A program made the translations under genes and the position numbers. This document shows positions 1-5,945 of a DNA stretch of 10,050 bases, one piece after another. Each line of letters starts with the position of its first letter. The stretch's first letter is position 1. The DNA is from Pseudomonadota bacterium. GTDB lineage: Bacteria; Pseudomonadota; Alphaproteobacteria; Caulobacterales; Caulobacteraceae. The stretch is from NCBI GenBank assembly GCA_023445955.1, contig JAEXJH010000498.1, forward strand, positions 1 to 10,050. Reading direction: 5' to 3'. The notes under the pieces are model-generated. The model saw only the letters and a list, made by a program, of their open reading frames with translations. It was not told where the DNA came from and made no database searches.

Positions 1-466
1 CGGCGGGCCCGCGCAACGGACCCAGCAGCGGCTTGACCGCCTGGATCGCCGCGCCACGCAGGCCGCGCGGATCCTTGCCCAGGTCGCCGATGCGCGTGAC
101 CTTGAAGTCGGCCACGGTGAACTGGCACGCCCCTTCCGACGGGTCGAGGCGCACGCCGGTCAGCTGAAAGCTGCGGGCCGGCAACGAGGCGAACCAGCCG
201 TCCGGACCGGCCTTCAGTCGCGTGTAGGAATCTTCGGAAAAGCCGTCGCCCCAGTCGGCGTAGAGCGCCGGGCCGACCAGCTGGCCATCGGTCGCCTCCA
301 GCTTCAGATCGATCCGCACGGCCTTGGCGGCGCGCAGGCCCGCGCGCTCCTCACGGGTCGGGGTCCAGACCATCTGCGGGTCGCCGCCGGCCGCCGCCAG
401 GATCGTCCGCCCCTGGGCGTCGGGGCCCTGGATCGTGACGTCGCGACCGGGCTTCAGGCCGCTCAT
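1..466 (-). CDS. N-terminal part of a probable glycosyltransferase-like surface-polysaccharide protein (runs off the window)
   Basis: The ATG at 466 overlaps the TGA of the methyltransferase gene (ATGA overlap), and the frame stays open for 155 codons to the window edge. The visible part starts MSGLKPGRDVTIQG and has no signal peptide or membrane segment. It reads as a beta-rich accessory domain: 'VRIDLKLEATDGQLVG', then 'YADWGDGFSEDSY', then 'VRLDPSEGACQFTV'. The I/VRLDP...G.....V segment is, from family knowledge, typical of the non-catalytic N-terminal domain in large multi-domain glycosyltransferases and rhamnan-synthesis-type proteins of alphaproteobacterial O-antigen clusters. The catalytic part would lie left of position 1 and cannot be seen. 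Position directly after an exporter and a methyltransferase supports a role in building the exported polysaccharide. An AAGG sequence just before the ATG may help initiation. The reading frame is certain; the product is inferred. Confidence 0.6.
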   Translation of the reverse strand, partial: MSGLKPGRDVTIQGPDAQGRTILAAAGGDPQMVWTPTREERAGLRAAKAVRIDLKLEATDGQLVGPALYADWGDGFSEDSYTRLKAGPDGWFASLPARSFQLTGVRLDPSEGACQFTVADFKVTRIGDLGKDPRGLRGAAIQAVKPLLGPLRGPA

Positions 467-1377
467 GCCTTGCCCGTCATCCATGCGGTCAGGCGCGCAA
501 AAAAGCCCGGCTTGGCGTTCGGGTCGCGTTTGCGGATCACCACCGCCGCCTGCCAGAACTGGGCCGGATCGTCGATATAGCGCACGACCTCGCCGCCGTG
601 CGGGGCGGCCTCCTTGGCCACGAACCGGGCGGTCACCGCCGTCTCGCCATAGACGTCCGGCTCGCGATAGTCGCCGCCGCCCGAGGGCAGATAGGCGATG
701 CCTTCGTTGGCCAGCTCGGCGCGCAGCTGCGGCAGGCGGTCCTTGAACACCGACAGGGCCGCCATCCAGGCGTTGTCCGCGTCGGGCGCGATGGCCTCGA
801 CCATGTCCAGGAAGCGCGGCGGCTCGACCGTGAACACCAGCTGGCCGCCGGGAGCCAGGACCCGCAGCAGCTCGGCCAGCCAGGCGCGGAACAGCGGCGG
901 CGGCAGGTGGGTGAACACCGAATAGGCCGTGATCAGACGGAACGACCCGTCCGCGAACGGCAGCGGCTGGCCGTTGGCGATGGTCTCGAACCGGCCCGGC
1001 AGGTTGGCGTTGGCGCAGAACTCGACCATGCCCGGATCGATATCGACCCCGACCATGTCCTGGGCGTCGAAGTCGCGCAGGAAGAACCGGCCGATCCGGC
1101 CCCAGCCGCAGCCGAAGTCCAGATAGCCCTGGCCCAGCGAGGCCTTGTAGGCGCGGTCGCTCATGGCCTCCTGGGCGAAGGCGTAGAACTTGCCGGCCTC
1201 GTCCAGCGCGTCCTCATAGGCCGAGCCGACGAACTGGCGCTGGATTTCCGCCGACGGGAAGTCGGGGTAGACGAGACCGCTCTGGGCGCGCTCGGCCACC
1301 GACCGCTTCAGGCGCGCCAGCCAGACCTCGGGCGCAAGACCGCGGAGATCTTCGTGAGCGAGAAGACGAGCGGTCAT
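463..1377 (-). CDS. Class I SAM-dependent methyltransferase (O-antigen cluster)
   Basis: This 304-residue protein has a Rossmann-type methyltransferase core. The SAM-binding glycine-rich motif I is LDFGCGWGR at residues 86-94. The acidic strand-2 motif VGVDID at 109-114 would hold the ribose. Strand 4 is PFADGSFRLITAYSVFTHL, about 140-158, and strand 5 is LLRVLAPGGQLVFTVEPP, about 170-187. The roughly 85 residues before the core, and the C-terminal part from about 190, are specific to this protein and may bind the acceptor. Its ATG overlaps the Wzt TGA by 4 bp and its own TGA overlaps the next ATG, so translation is probably coupled, with only a weak GAGA upstream. From context it probably methylates a sugar of the exported glycan or an intermediate. 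Acceptor and regiochemistry cannot be read from sequence, and a small-molecule or protein acceptor is not excluded. Confidence 0.9.
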   Translation of the reverse strand: MTARLLAHEDLRGLAPEVWLARLKRSVAERAQSGLVYPDFPSAEIQRQFVGSAYEDALDEAGKFYAFAQEAMSDRAYKASLGQGYLDFGCGWGRIGRFFLRDFDAQDMVGVDIDPGMVEFCANANLPGRFETIANGQPLPFADGSFRLITAYSVFTHLPPPLFRAWLAELLRVLAPGGQLVFTVEPPRFLDMVEAIAPDADNAWMAALSVFKDRLPQLRAELANEGIAYLPSGGGDYREPDVYGETAVTARFVAKEAAPHGGEVVRYIDDPAQFWQAAVVIRKRDPNAKPGFFARLTAWMTGKA

Positions 1378-2126
1378 GCGGCGGTAGTCTCACGGTGGAC
1401 AAGCCAGTCCTCAGTCGAGCCGAGGAAGACGATCTTGCCGGCCTGCAGCTCGCAGACCCGGTTGCAGACCCGGCGGACCAGGTCGTGGTCGTGGGTGGCC
1501 AGGACGACGATCTTGGCGTCCTCGACCATGCGCTGCATACGGTCGGCGGCCTTCTGCACGAAGGCGGCGTCGCCAGCGCTGAGCCACTCGTCCAGCACCA
1601 GGATGTCGGCCTCGAACTCGGTGGCGACGGTGAACATCAGGCGCGCCAGCATGCCGGCCGAATAGGTGCGGACCGGCAGGTGCAGAAAGTCGCCCAGCCC
1701 CGAGAACTCGGCGATGGCCGCGACGCGGCTGTCGATCACCTTGCGCGGCAGCCGGCGCATCAGGCCCAGCTTGTGGATGTTGCGAAGGCCGGTGGCCTCC
1801 ATGTCGATGCCGGCGTTGATGGCGATCATCGAGGTGATGTCGCCGTCGATCGTCAGGTCGCCCCGCGTCGGCGAATAGATGCCGGCGATGACCTTGAGCA
1901 AGGTGGTCTTGCCCGAGCCGTTGTGACCCACCAGCGCGATGCGGTCGCCCTCGACGATGTCGAGATTGATGTCGTGCAGCGCCTTGACCGCGGCCACGTC
2001 GCCGGCGGCCTTGTACATCTTGCCGCCGACCGCGAGGTTGAACACGGCGCTGCGCAGCGACTGCGAGCGCAGGCTGTAGACGAAGTAGTCGAGGTCGACG
2101 TTCTTCAGCGTGATCTGGTGCGTCAT
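1374..2126 (-). CDS. wzt: Polysaccharide ABC transporter ATP-binding protein, Wzt type without C-terminal domain
   Basis: This 250-residue nucleotide-binding subunit powers export of a lipid-linked polysaccharide across the inner membrane with the neighbouring permease. Visible motifs are Walker A GHNGSGKTT at residues 67-75, the signature YSAGM at 155-159 (the Wzt/TagH/KpsT-like variant of LSGGQ), Walker B ILVLDE at 175-180, and H-loop histidine 212 in LATHD. The first 50 residues contain the YFVYSLRSQSLRS and 'KALHDINLDI' stretches usual in O-antigen exporters. The protein ends at about 250 residues, as in the short Wzt/RfbB of Klebsiella-type systems. It lacks the roughly 150-200-residue C-terminal carbohydrate-binding domain that reads a capped chain end in E. 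coli O8/O9a-type Wzt. The start is supported by AGGAGA, which overlaps the permease stop codon and ends 5 bases before the ATG. Family assignment is firm; the exact glycan is unknown. Confidence 0.93.
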   Translation of the reverse strand: MTHQITLKNVDLDYFVYSLRSQSLRSAVFNLAVGGKMYKAAGDVAAVKALHDINLDIVEGDRIALVGHNGSGKTTLLKVIAGIYSPTRGDLTIDGDITSMIAINAGIDMEATGLRNIHKLGLMRRLPRKVIDSRVAAIAEFSGLGDFLHLPVRTYSAGMLARLMFTVATEFEADILVLDEWLSAGDAAFVQKAADRMQRMVEDAKIVVLATHDHDLVRRVCNRVCELQAGKIVFLGSTEDWLVHRETTAA

Positions 2127-2135
2127 CGCCGTCTC

Positions 2136-2927
2136 CTACAGCCAGAAGACCACGCGCTTGCGGAACATGGCCAGCAAGGCGAGAGCGATGATTGCGAGGA
2201 CGCCGGTCGTTCCCAGCGTCCAGTACCAGTCGATCGCGGCCGGCGCGTGGCCGGTCAGGGGCGCGCGAAGCAGCTCGACCTGGTGACCCAGAGGGTTCAG
2301 CTCGACCACCCAGCGGCGCTCGGCGCTGACATTGGTGGTCAGCCAGAACACCGGCGTCACGTAGAACAGCAGCTGGACGACATAGCTCATCATGTAGGCC
2401 ACGTCGCGGAAGCGGGTCGACGGGATGGCGATGATGAAGCCCTGGAAGCACACGATCAGCAGCATCAGGGCCAGCGCCGGGATCAGCGTCCAGTGCGGGA
2501 TGGAGAACTTGCCGATGATCAGCATCACCACCCAGAAGGCGATCATCTGAAACAGGAAGTTCGTCGCCGCCTTCTGGGCATGCAGGAAGACATAGAAGGT
2601 CAGCGGCAGCCGTTGGCTCTGCATCAGGCCGGCGTTGTAGAGGAAGATCGCCTGGGCCTCGGCGATGGTGGTGCCGACCAATGACCAGGCCAGCAGGCCG
2701 GCCACCACCTGCGGATAGCTCTTGGACATGTCGACGCCCATCAGCAGGCTGACCAGGAAGGCCAGAGCGAAGGCGACGACCAGCAGGTTGCAGGCCATCC
2801 AGAAGGGACCCAGGATCGACCGCTGGAAGCGCGAGGCCGTCTGGTCCAGGCCGACTCGCCACCACAAGGGCGCGAGACGGACGCCGTCTCCAACATCCTT
2901 GAGCGCCGCCATCAAGGGACTCGGCAT
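2136..2927 (-). CDS. wzm: Polysaccharide ABC transporter permease, Wzm type (ABC2 family)
   Basis: This 263-residue inner-membrane protein forms the channel half of the O-antigen or polysaccharide exporter. The amphipathic N-terminal region carries the family-typical SILGPFW at residues 37-43. About six membrane segments follow, roughly at 42-62, 72-92, 119-138, 147-169, 178-197 and 238-256. The C-terminus is short and basic (FRKRVVFWL), as expected for a cytoplasmic tail. The hydrophilic 'SAERRWVVELNPLGHQVELL' stretch near 201-220 matches the conserved NP.....Q..R region before the last helix in these permeases. The ATG at 2927 is chosen because GGAAGG lies about 6 bases upstream; a second Met at residue 6 is possible. 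That ribosome binding site lies inside one arm of a 13-bp inverted repeat. The ATPase gene follows after 9 bp, so the two are co-transcribed. Confidence 0.92.
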   Translation of the reverse strand: MPSPLMAALKDVGDGVRLAPLWWRVGLDQTASRFQRSILGPFWMACNLLVVAFALAFLVSLLMGVDMSKSYPQVVAGLLAWSLVGTTIAEAQAIFLYNAGLMQSQRLPLTFYVFLHAQKAATNFLFQMIAFWVVMLIIGKFSIPHWTLIPALALMLLIVCFQGFIIAIPSTRFRDVAYMMSYVVQLLFYVTPVFWLTTNVSAERRWVVELNPLGHQVELLRAPLTGHAPAAIDWYWTLGTTGVLAIIALALLAMFRKRVVFWL

Positions 2928-2931
2928 TCCA

Positions 2932-3012
2932 GACCTTCCAAAGCGCCTCGCGGCGGTAGCAAGGGGCCTGCTTACAGAGCCCCGAGCCGGCCGACAATTG
3001 CTTTGGAAGGTC
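2932..3012 (-). repeat. Perfect 13-bp inverted repeat whose arm covers the wzm ribosome binding site
   Basis: GACCTTCCAAAGC at 2932-2944 is the exact reverse complement of GCTTTGGAAGGTC at 3000-3012, with 55 bases between. In the minus-strand transcript the second arm (2944 to 2932) contains GGAAGG, the Shine-Dalgarno sequence of the permease gene, and the first arm is complementary to it. If transcription starts before 3012 the RNA could fold so as to hide the ribosome binding site. At DNA level it could equally be a regulator site, or the ends of an 81-bp palindromic element. I see no target-site duplication flanking it. Confidence 0.6.
2963..2983 (-). promoter_or_regulatory. Inner stem-loop in the wzm leader
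   Basis: GGGGCCTG (2963-2970) pairs with CAG-A-GCCCC (2975-2983), giving 8 base pairs with one bulged A and a 4-base loop CTTA. In the minus-strand transcript it is followed by UUGCUACC, not by a U run, so it is a poor intrinsic terminator. It sits inside the loop of the 13-bp inverted repeat, so the two could form one branched structure. Confidence 0.45.
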
Positions 3013-3038
3013 GACGAACCTCGTGTTGCGTAAAAACT

Positions 3039-5057
3039 TTAGTCAAGAGCCTTGAAGCGCACCGCCGCGCCGCCGCCGGGAGCCATGTCGAAGTCCAGGC
3101 TGTCCTTGGCGGTGACGATCTTCTTGTCGACCGCCAGGACTCCAGGATTGGTCCGGTAGTCGGCCCAGGGACCGTCGCGATAGATCTGGGCCTCGTAACG
3201 TTTTCCGGGGGCCAGGAAGTCCAGCTTCTGGCTCAGCTTGCGGGGGCTCTCGTCGGTCAGGGCGCCCAGGAACCAGTCCTTGCCGCCGCGCGGCTGGCGG
3301 GCCACGACGATGTAGTCGCCGATCACGCCCTGCAGGGTCTTGGACGTCTCCCAGTCGGTGGGCACGTCGCGGATGAACTGGAAGGCGTCCGGACGGGCTT
3401 CATAGTTCTCCGGCAGGTCGGCGGCCATGTGCACGGGGCTGTAGAGCACGACATACAGCGCCAGCTGCACGGCGATGGTCGACTGGCCGCGGCGGGTCAG
3501 CTCGGTCTTGCCATGGATGACGTCCATGATCCCTGGCGTGAAGTCCATCGGCCCGGCCAGCATGCGGGTAAACGGGATGATCACCGTGTGCTCGGGCGGG
3601 TTGGTCGGGTCGCCCCAGGCGTTGAACTCCTGCCCGCGCGCGCCTTCGCGGCTCAGCATGTTGGGCCAGGTGCGGCGCAGGCCTGTGTCCTTGACCGGCT
3701 CGTGGGCGTCGATCGAGATCTTGTGGGCTGCGGCCACCTGGGCGACGTGCAGATTGTGGCGAACCATGTACTGGCCGGCGAACCACTGCTGCTGGCCGTC
3801 CCGGTCGAGGATCGTGCCGCTGTGGCGGACATAGCCGGTCTTCACCTGGCTGACCCCGACGCTCTCATAGAGCTTCATCGCGTCTTCCAGCTGGGCCTCG
3901 TAGTTGGGCACCGCCCCGGCCGTCTCGTTGTGGCCGATCAGCTTGACACCCTTCTTGGCGCCGTACGCGGTGATCGCCTTGATGTCGAAGTCCGGATAGG
4001 CCTGCGTGAAGCTGAACTTCTCGCCATTGGCGATCCAGTCGCCGTCCCAGCCTTTGTTCCAGCCCTCGACCAGCACGCCGTCGAAGCCGTACTTGGCCGC
4101 GAAGTCCATGTAGCGTTCGACATTGGCGGTGTTGGCGCCGTGGATCGGGCCGCTGCCCCAGGTCGAGCGGTTCAGGTGCATCTCCCACCACACGCCGACA
4201 TACTTGCCGGGCTTGATCCAGGAGGTGTCGGCGATCTTGCTGGGCTCGTTGAGATTGAGCTCGATACGGCTGTCGGCCAGGGCGCCGGCGCTGTCGCCGA
4301 TCAGCACGGTGCGCCAGGGGGTGGTGAAGGCGCCGGTCTTCTTGGCCAACGTCCCATCGGCCCAAGGCATCAGCTTGGCCTTGTAGGTCCCCGCGCCATT
4401 GCCGGCCAGCAGCATCGACGGGAAGTCGACCAGGGCCGCTTCGTGGATGGAAAGGTGCAGACCGCCCTTTTCCCTCATCGTGAGCGGCGTCTCGGCCAGG
4501 GTGATGCGGCGGGCGTCTGTCTGCTTGTAGAGATACTCGTCGCGCTCCTGACCCAGGGCCTCGTACCACCAGGCGTCATAGGCGCCGACAGGCTTGAACT
4601 CGGTGCGATCGTCGGTGACGGCCACGGCCTGGCCGGCCGGGATGGCGGTGTAGGCGTAGCGGAAGCCCAGGCCGTCATCGAACAGGCGGAAGGTGACGTC
4701 GACGGCCTTGTTCAGCGGCGTATCGCCGGCCAGGGTGACGGTCAGTTCCGAATGGTTGTCGCGGATGACCCGCTGCTCGCCCCAGGGCTGCTCCCAGGTG
4801 GTGTCGCTGGCCGAGCGCTTGGCGGCGGTGATGCCCGAATAGCGCGCCTGCGCCTCGCCCGCGAAGGTCAGCCCCATCGGCGCGGCCGATAGCACCGGCT
4901 TGCCGCCCTTGCTCACCTCGTAGAAGGCCTGACCGTCGCGGGTGAAGACGCACACCTCGATCACCTTGCCCGGCGACTGGGCGCACTCGCGTTCCGCAGC
5001 CTGAGCGATCGCCGGCGAGGCCAGGGCGGCCAGCAGGGCCAGGGTTCGGAAGCTCAT
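3039..5057 (-). CDS. Glycoside hydrolase family 97 alpha-glucosidase (SusB type), exported
   Basis: This 672-residue protein begins with a signal peptide (MSFRTLALLAALASPAIAQA, cleavage probably after residue 20), so it acts in the periplasm or outside. The order is GH97 N-terminal beta-sandwich (about 25-275), catalytic TIM barrel (about 280-570, with GVWWEMH, VLVEGWNKGW and AYPDFD), then a C-terminal beta domain. Compared with Bacteroides SusB, the catalytic and calcium-linked residues are kept: Glu378 in HNETAG (SusB Glu439) and Glu453 in DAHEP (Glu508), both base positions; Glu477 in RGQEFNAW (Glu532, acid); and Glu471 in REGARG (calcium ligand Glu526). Having Glu rather than Asp at the base positions places it in the inverting alpha-glucosidase branch, not the retaining alpha-galactosidase branch. 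It probably releases glucose from alpha-glucans or malto-oligosaccharides. Its ribosome binding site is weak (AGAAAGA), with a strong stem-loop just upstream. Exact linkage preference is not readable. Confidence 0.94.
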   Translation of the reverse strand: MSFRTLALLAALASPAIAQAAERECAQSPGKVIEVCVFTRDGQAFYEVSKGGKPVLSAAPMGLTFAGEAQARYSGITAAKRSASDTTWEQPWGEQRVIRDNHSELTVTLAGDTPLNKAVDVTFRLFDDGLGFRYAYTAIPAGQAVAVTDDRTEFKPVGAYDAWWYEALGQERDEYLYKQTDARRITLAETPLTMREKGGLHLSIHEAALVDFPSMLLAGNGAGTYKAKLMPWADGTLAKKTGAFTTPWRTVLIGDSAGALADSRIELNLNEPSKIADTSWIKPGKYVGVWWEMHLNRSTWGSGPIHGANTANVERYMDFAAKYGFDGVLVEGWNKGWDGDWIANGEKFSFTQAYPDFDIKAITAYGAKKGVKLIGHNETAGAVPNYEAQLEDAMKLYESVGVSQVKTGYVRHSGTILDRDGQQQWFAGQYMVRHNLHVAQVAAAHKISIDAHEPVKDTGLRRTWPNMLSREGARGQEFNAWGDPTNPPEHTVIIPFTRMLAGPMDFTPGIMDVIHGKTELTRRGQSTIAVQLALYVVLYSPVHMAADLPENYEARPDAFQFIRDVPTDWETSKTLQGVIGDYIVVARQPRGGKDWFLGALTDESPRKLSQKLDFLAPGKRYEAQIYRDGPWADYRTNPGVLAVDKKIVTAKDSLDFDMAPGGGAAVRFKALD

Positions 5058-5079
5058 CGACAGTCTTTCTTCGAAAAGG

Positions 5080-5114
5080 GCGCCCCGGCTCCGCAGGATC
5101 GGAGCCGGAGGCGC
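5080..5114 (-). terminator. Strong stem-loop followed by CCCTTTTC, terminator or attenuator before GH97
   Basis: CCGGCTCCG (5085-5093) pairs with CGGAGCCGG (5100-5108) around a 6-base loop. GCGCC (5080-5084) and GGCGC (5110-5114) extend the stem to 14 pairs with one bulged A at 5109. On the minus strand the stem is followed by CCUUUUCG, which looks like an intrinsic terminator with a short U run. It ends only about 22 bases before the GH97 ATG, so it could terminate the cassette transcript or act as an attenuator in the GH97 leader. Confidence 0.6.
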
Positions 5115-5129
5115 AGGGGGAGGACTTGA

Positions 5130-5146
5130 GGCCAGGAGGCCTGGCC
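5130..5146 (-). repeat. Short perfect hairpin GGCCAGG/CCTGGCC
   Basis: A 7-bp perfect stem with a 3-base loop (AGG) lies just upstream, in transcript order, of the larger stem-loop. It has no U run. It may be part of the same leader structure or a protein-binding palindrome. Function is unknown. Confidence 0.4.
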
Positions 5147-5191
5147 GAACACAAAGGCTCTTCGGAGCGCGCGCTAAGATTGCCCGCGCCA

Positions 5192-5210
5192 GGACGAAGA
5201 TCGGACGAAG
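5192..5210. repeat. Direct repeat GGACGAAG x2, 11-bp period
   Basis: GGACGAAG occurs at 5192-5199 and again at 5203-5210, separated by ATC. The 11-bp period is about one helical turn, which would place both copies on the same face of DNA. This is compatible with a tandem regulator site upstream of GH97, but the repeat is short and could be chance. Confidence 0.3.
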
Positions 5211-5228
5211 GGGTTGAGGCGGGGGGCG

Positions 5229-5945
5229 TTATCCGGTGTCGACCGCCTCGATGAAGCCGTTGGCCGTCAGCCGACCCGCGGCGGGATCGGCCGCGCCGCC
5301 CGACGGGTCCAGCAGGCCGGCGTGGAGGACGTGGCCGCGGTAGAGGATCAGCCGGTTGAAGACAGCCTCGACCTGGTCGATCAGGGCGTAGCCAGGGGTG
5401 TCGGCGCCGGCGAAGGCTTGGCGTTCCTGGGCCAGCTCGGCCTCAAGGGCGGCGGTGTAGACATCGGCGCGCGAGGCGTCGACCGACTCGAAGCCGGTGG
5501 CCGCGTGACGGAAGAAGCCCGTGCCGCCGAAGTCGCCTCGGCAGAAATAGTGGACCATGGCCAGACGGTTCGGGTCCGGCCCGTCCAGGTGCGGGACCTT
5601 CTGCACCGGCGTGGCGGCCGAGGCCGGCGTGGTGGCCAGGGCGAAGAAGCCGAAGAACTTCAGCACCGCGCTGGCCGAGACCCCGAACGCGGCCTCGATC
5701 GGACCGCGCAGGGCCGTGACCACCGTGCGATAATAGGCTTCCGGCAGGTTGGCGTTGAGGCCGGGATAGTTGGTGTGCGGCGGCCGGTAGAAGTCGGCGG
5801 CGCGAGCGGCGTCGACCATCGCCCATGGGTCGGCCAGCACTTCGTCGACGACCAGCAGCGGCTGCTGTTCAGCGCCGACCTTGCGCAGGCGGACGCTGAT
5901 GTTGGGCCCAAGCATCAGGGGTTTGATGGCGGTCGCGAGAGTCAT
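5229..5945 (-). CDS. DUF6445-like protein, putative Fe(II)/2-oxoglutarate oxygenase fold
   Basis: This 238-residue soluble protein has no signal peptide. The start at 5945 is chosen because its ATG overlaps the TGA of the cupin gene (ATGA) and GAGGT lies about 7 bases upstream; the frame stays open further upstream only as a shadow of the cupin gene. It resembles DUF6445 family proteins, recognised from VVDEVLADPWAM near 32-43, the NYPGLNANLPE stretch near 59-69, and GGTGFFRHAATGFE near 140-153. H119-x-D121 (PHLDG), His208 (or His205) in RGHVLHAG and Arg225 in RLTANGF occur in the order and spacing of the metal and co-substrate residues of prolyl-hydroxylase-like oxygenases. Oxygenase activity is my inference; the family has no assigned function that I know of. 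It is the last gene of the halogenase cassette. Confidence 0.75.
   Translation of the reverse strand: MTLATAIKPLMLGPNISVRLRKVGAEQQPLLVVDEVLADPWAMVDAARAADFYRPPHTNYPGLNANLPEAYYRTVVTALRGPIEAAFGVSASAVLKFFGFFALATTPASAATPVQKVPHLDGPDPNRLAMVHYFCRGDFGGTGFFRHAATGFESVDASRADVYTAALEAELAQERQAFAGADTPGYALIDQVEAVFNRLILYRGHVLHAGLLDPSGGAADPAAGRLTANGFIEAVDTG

Larger units (their letters stand above)
2928..3038 (-). promoter_or_regulatory. Leader region of the wzm-wzt operon
   Basis: This 111-bp gap between the GH97 stop and the permease start holds a 13-bp inverted repeat, an inner hairpin and the permease ribosome binding site. A weak promoter-like element, TTGTCG near 2999-2994 on the minus strand, is the only candidate -35 I see. 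It has no convincing Caulobacter-type -10 at the right distance, so where transcription of the exporter operon begins remains open: it could start here or read through from GH97. Confidence 0.4.
5058..5228 (-). promoter_or_regulatory. Intergenic region between the halogenase cassette and GH97
   Basis: These 171 bp contain no credible ORF. In transcript order they hold a direct repeat (5210-5192), a GC palindrome AGCGCGCGCT (5175-5166), a 7-bp hairpin (5146-5130) and a 14-bp hairpin followed by a U run (5114-5080, then CCCTTTTC). No clear -35/-10 pair was found. The layout fits the end of one transcription unit and control of the next. Confidence 0.4.

Noticed and set aside
598..2684. Plus-strand open frames opposite the methyltransferase, Wzt and Wzm genes (598-1665 and 1395-2684)
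   Set aside because: Shadows in the same third-to-first position register. The minus-strand genes carry complete Walker, signature and SAM motifs.
1411..2997. Minus-strand open frame of 528 codons spanning wzm and wzt in another frame
   Set aside because: Arginine-, proline- and alanine-rich out-of-frame translation of two well-supported genes; no motif.
2932..3012. Reading the 13-bp inverted repeat as the ends of an insertion sequence
   Set aside because: Only 81 bp overall, no transposase and no flanking target duplication; a palindromic intergenic element or RNA structure is more plausible.
3032..3055. Possible terminator after GH97: a 5-bp stem (TCAAG/CTTGA at 3043-3055) followed by TTTTT
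   Set aside because: The T run is attractive, but the stem is only 5 pairs with a 3-base loop, overlaps the stop region, and is separated from the T run; too weak to call.
3003..4892. Long plus-strand open frame (about 629 codons) antisense to GH97
   Set aside because: Its codon first positions lie opposite the third positions of the GH97 codons, where A is rare, so stop codons seldom appear. The translation is low-complexity (rich in G, A, V, D, Q), has no recognisable domain, and GH97 itself is unmistakable.
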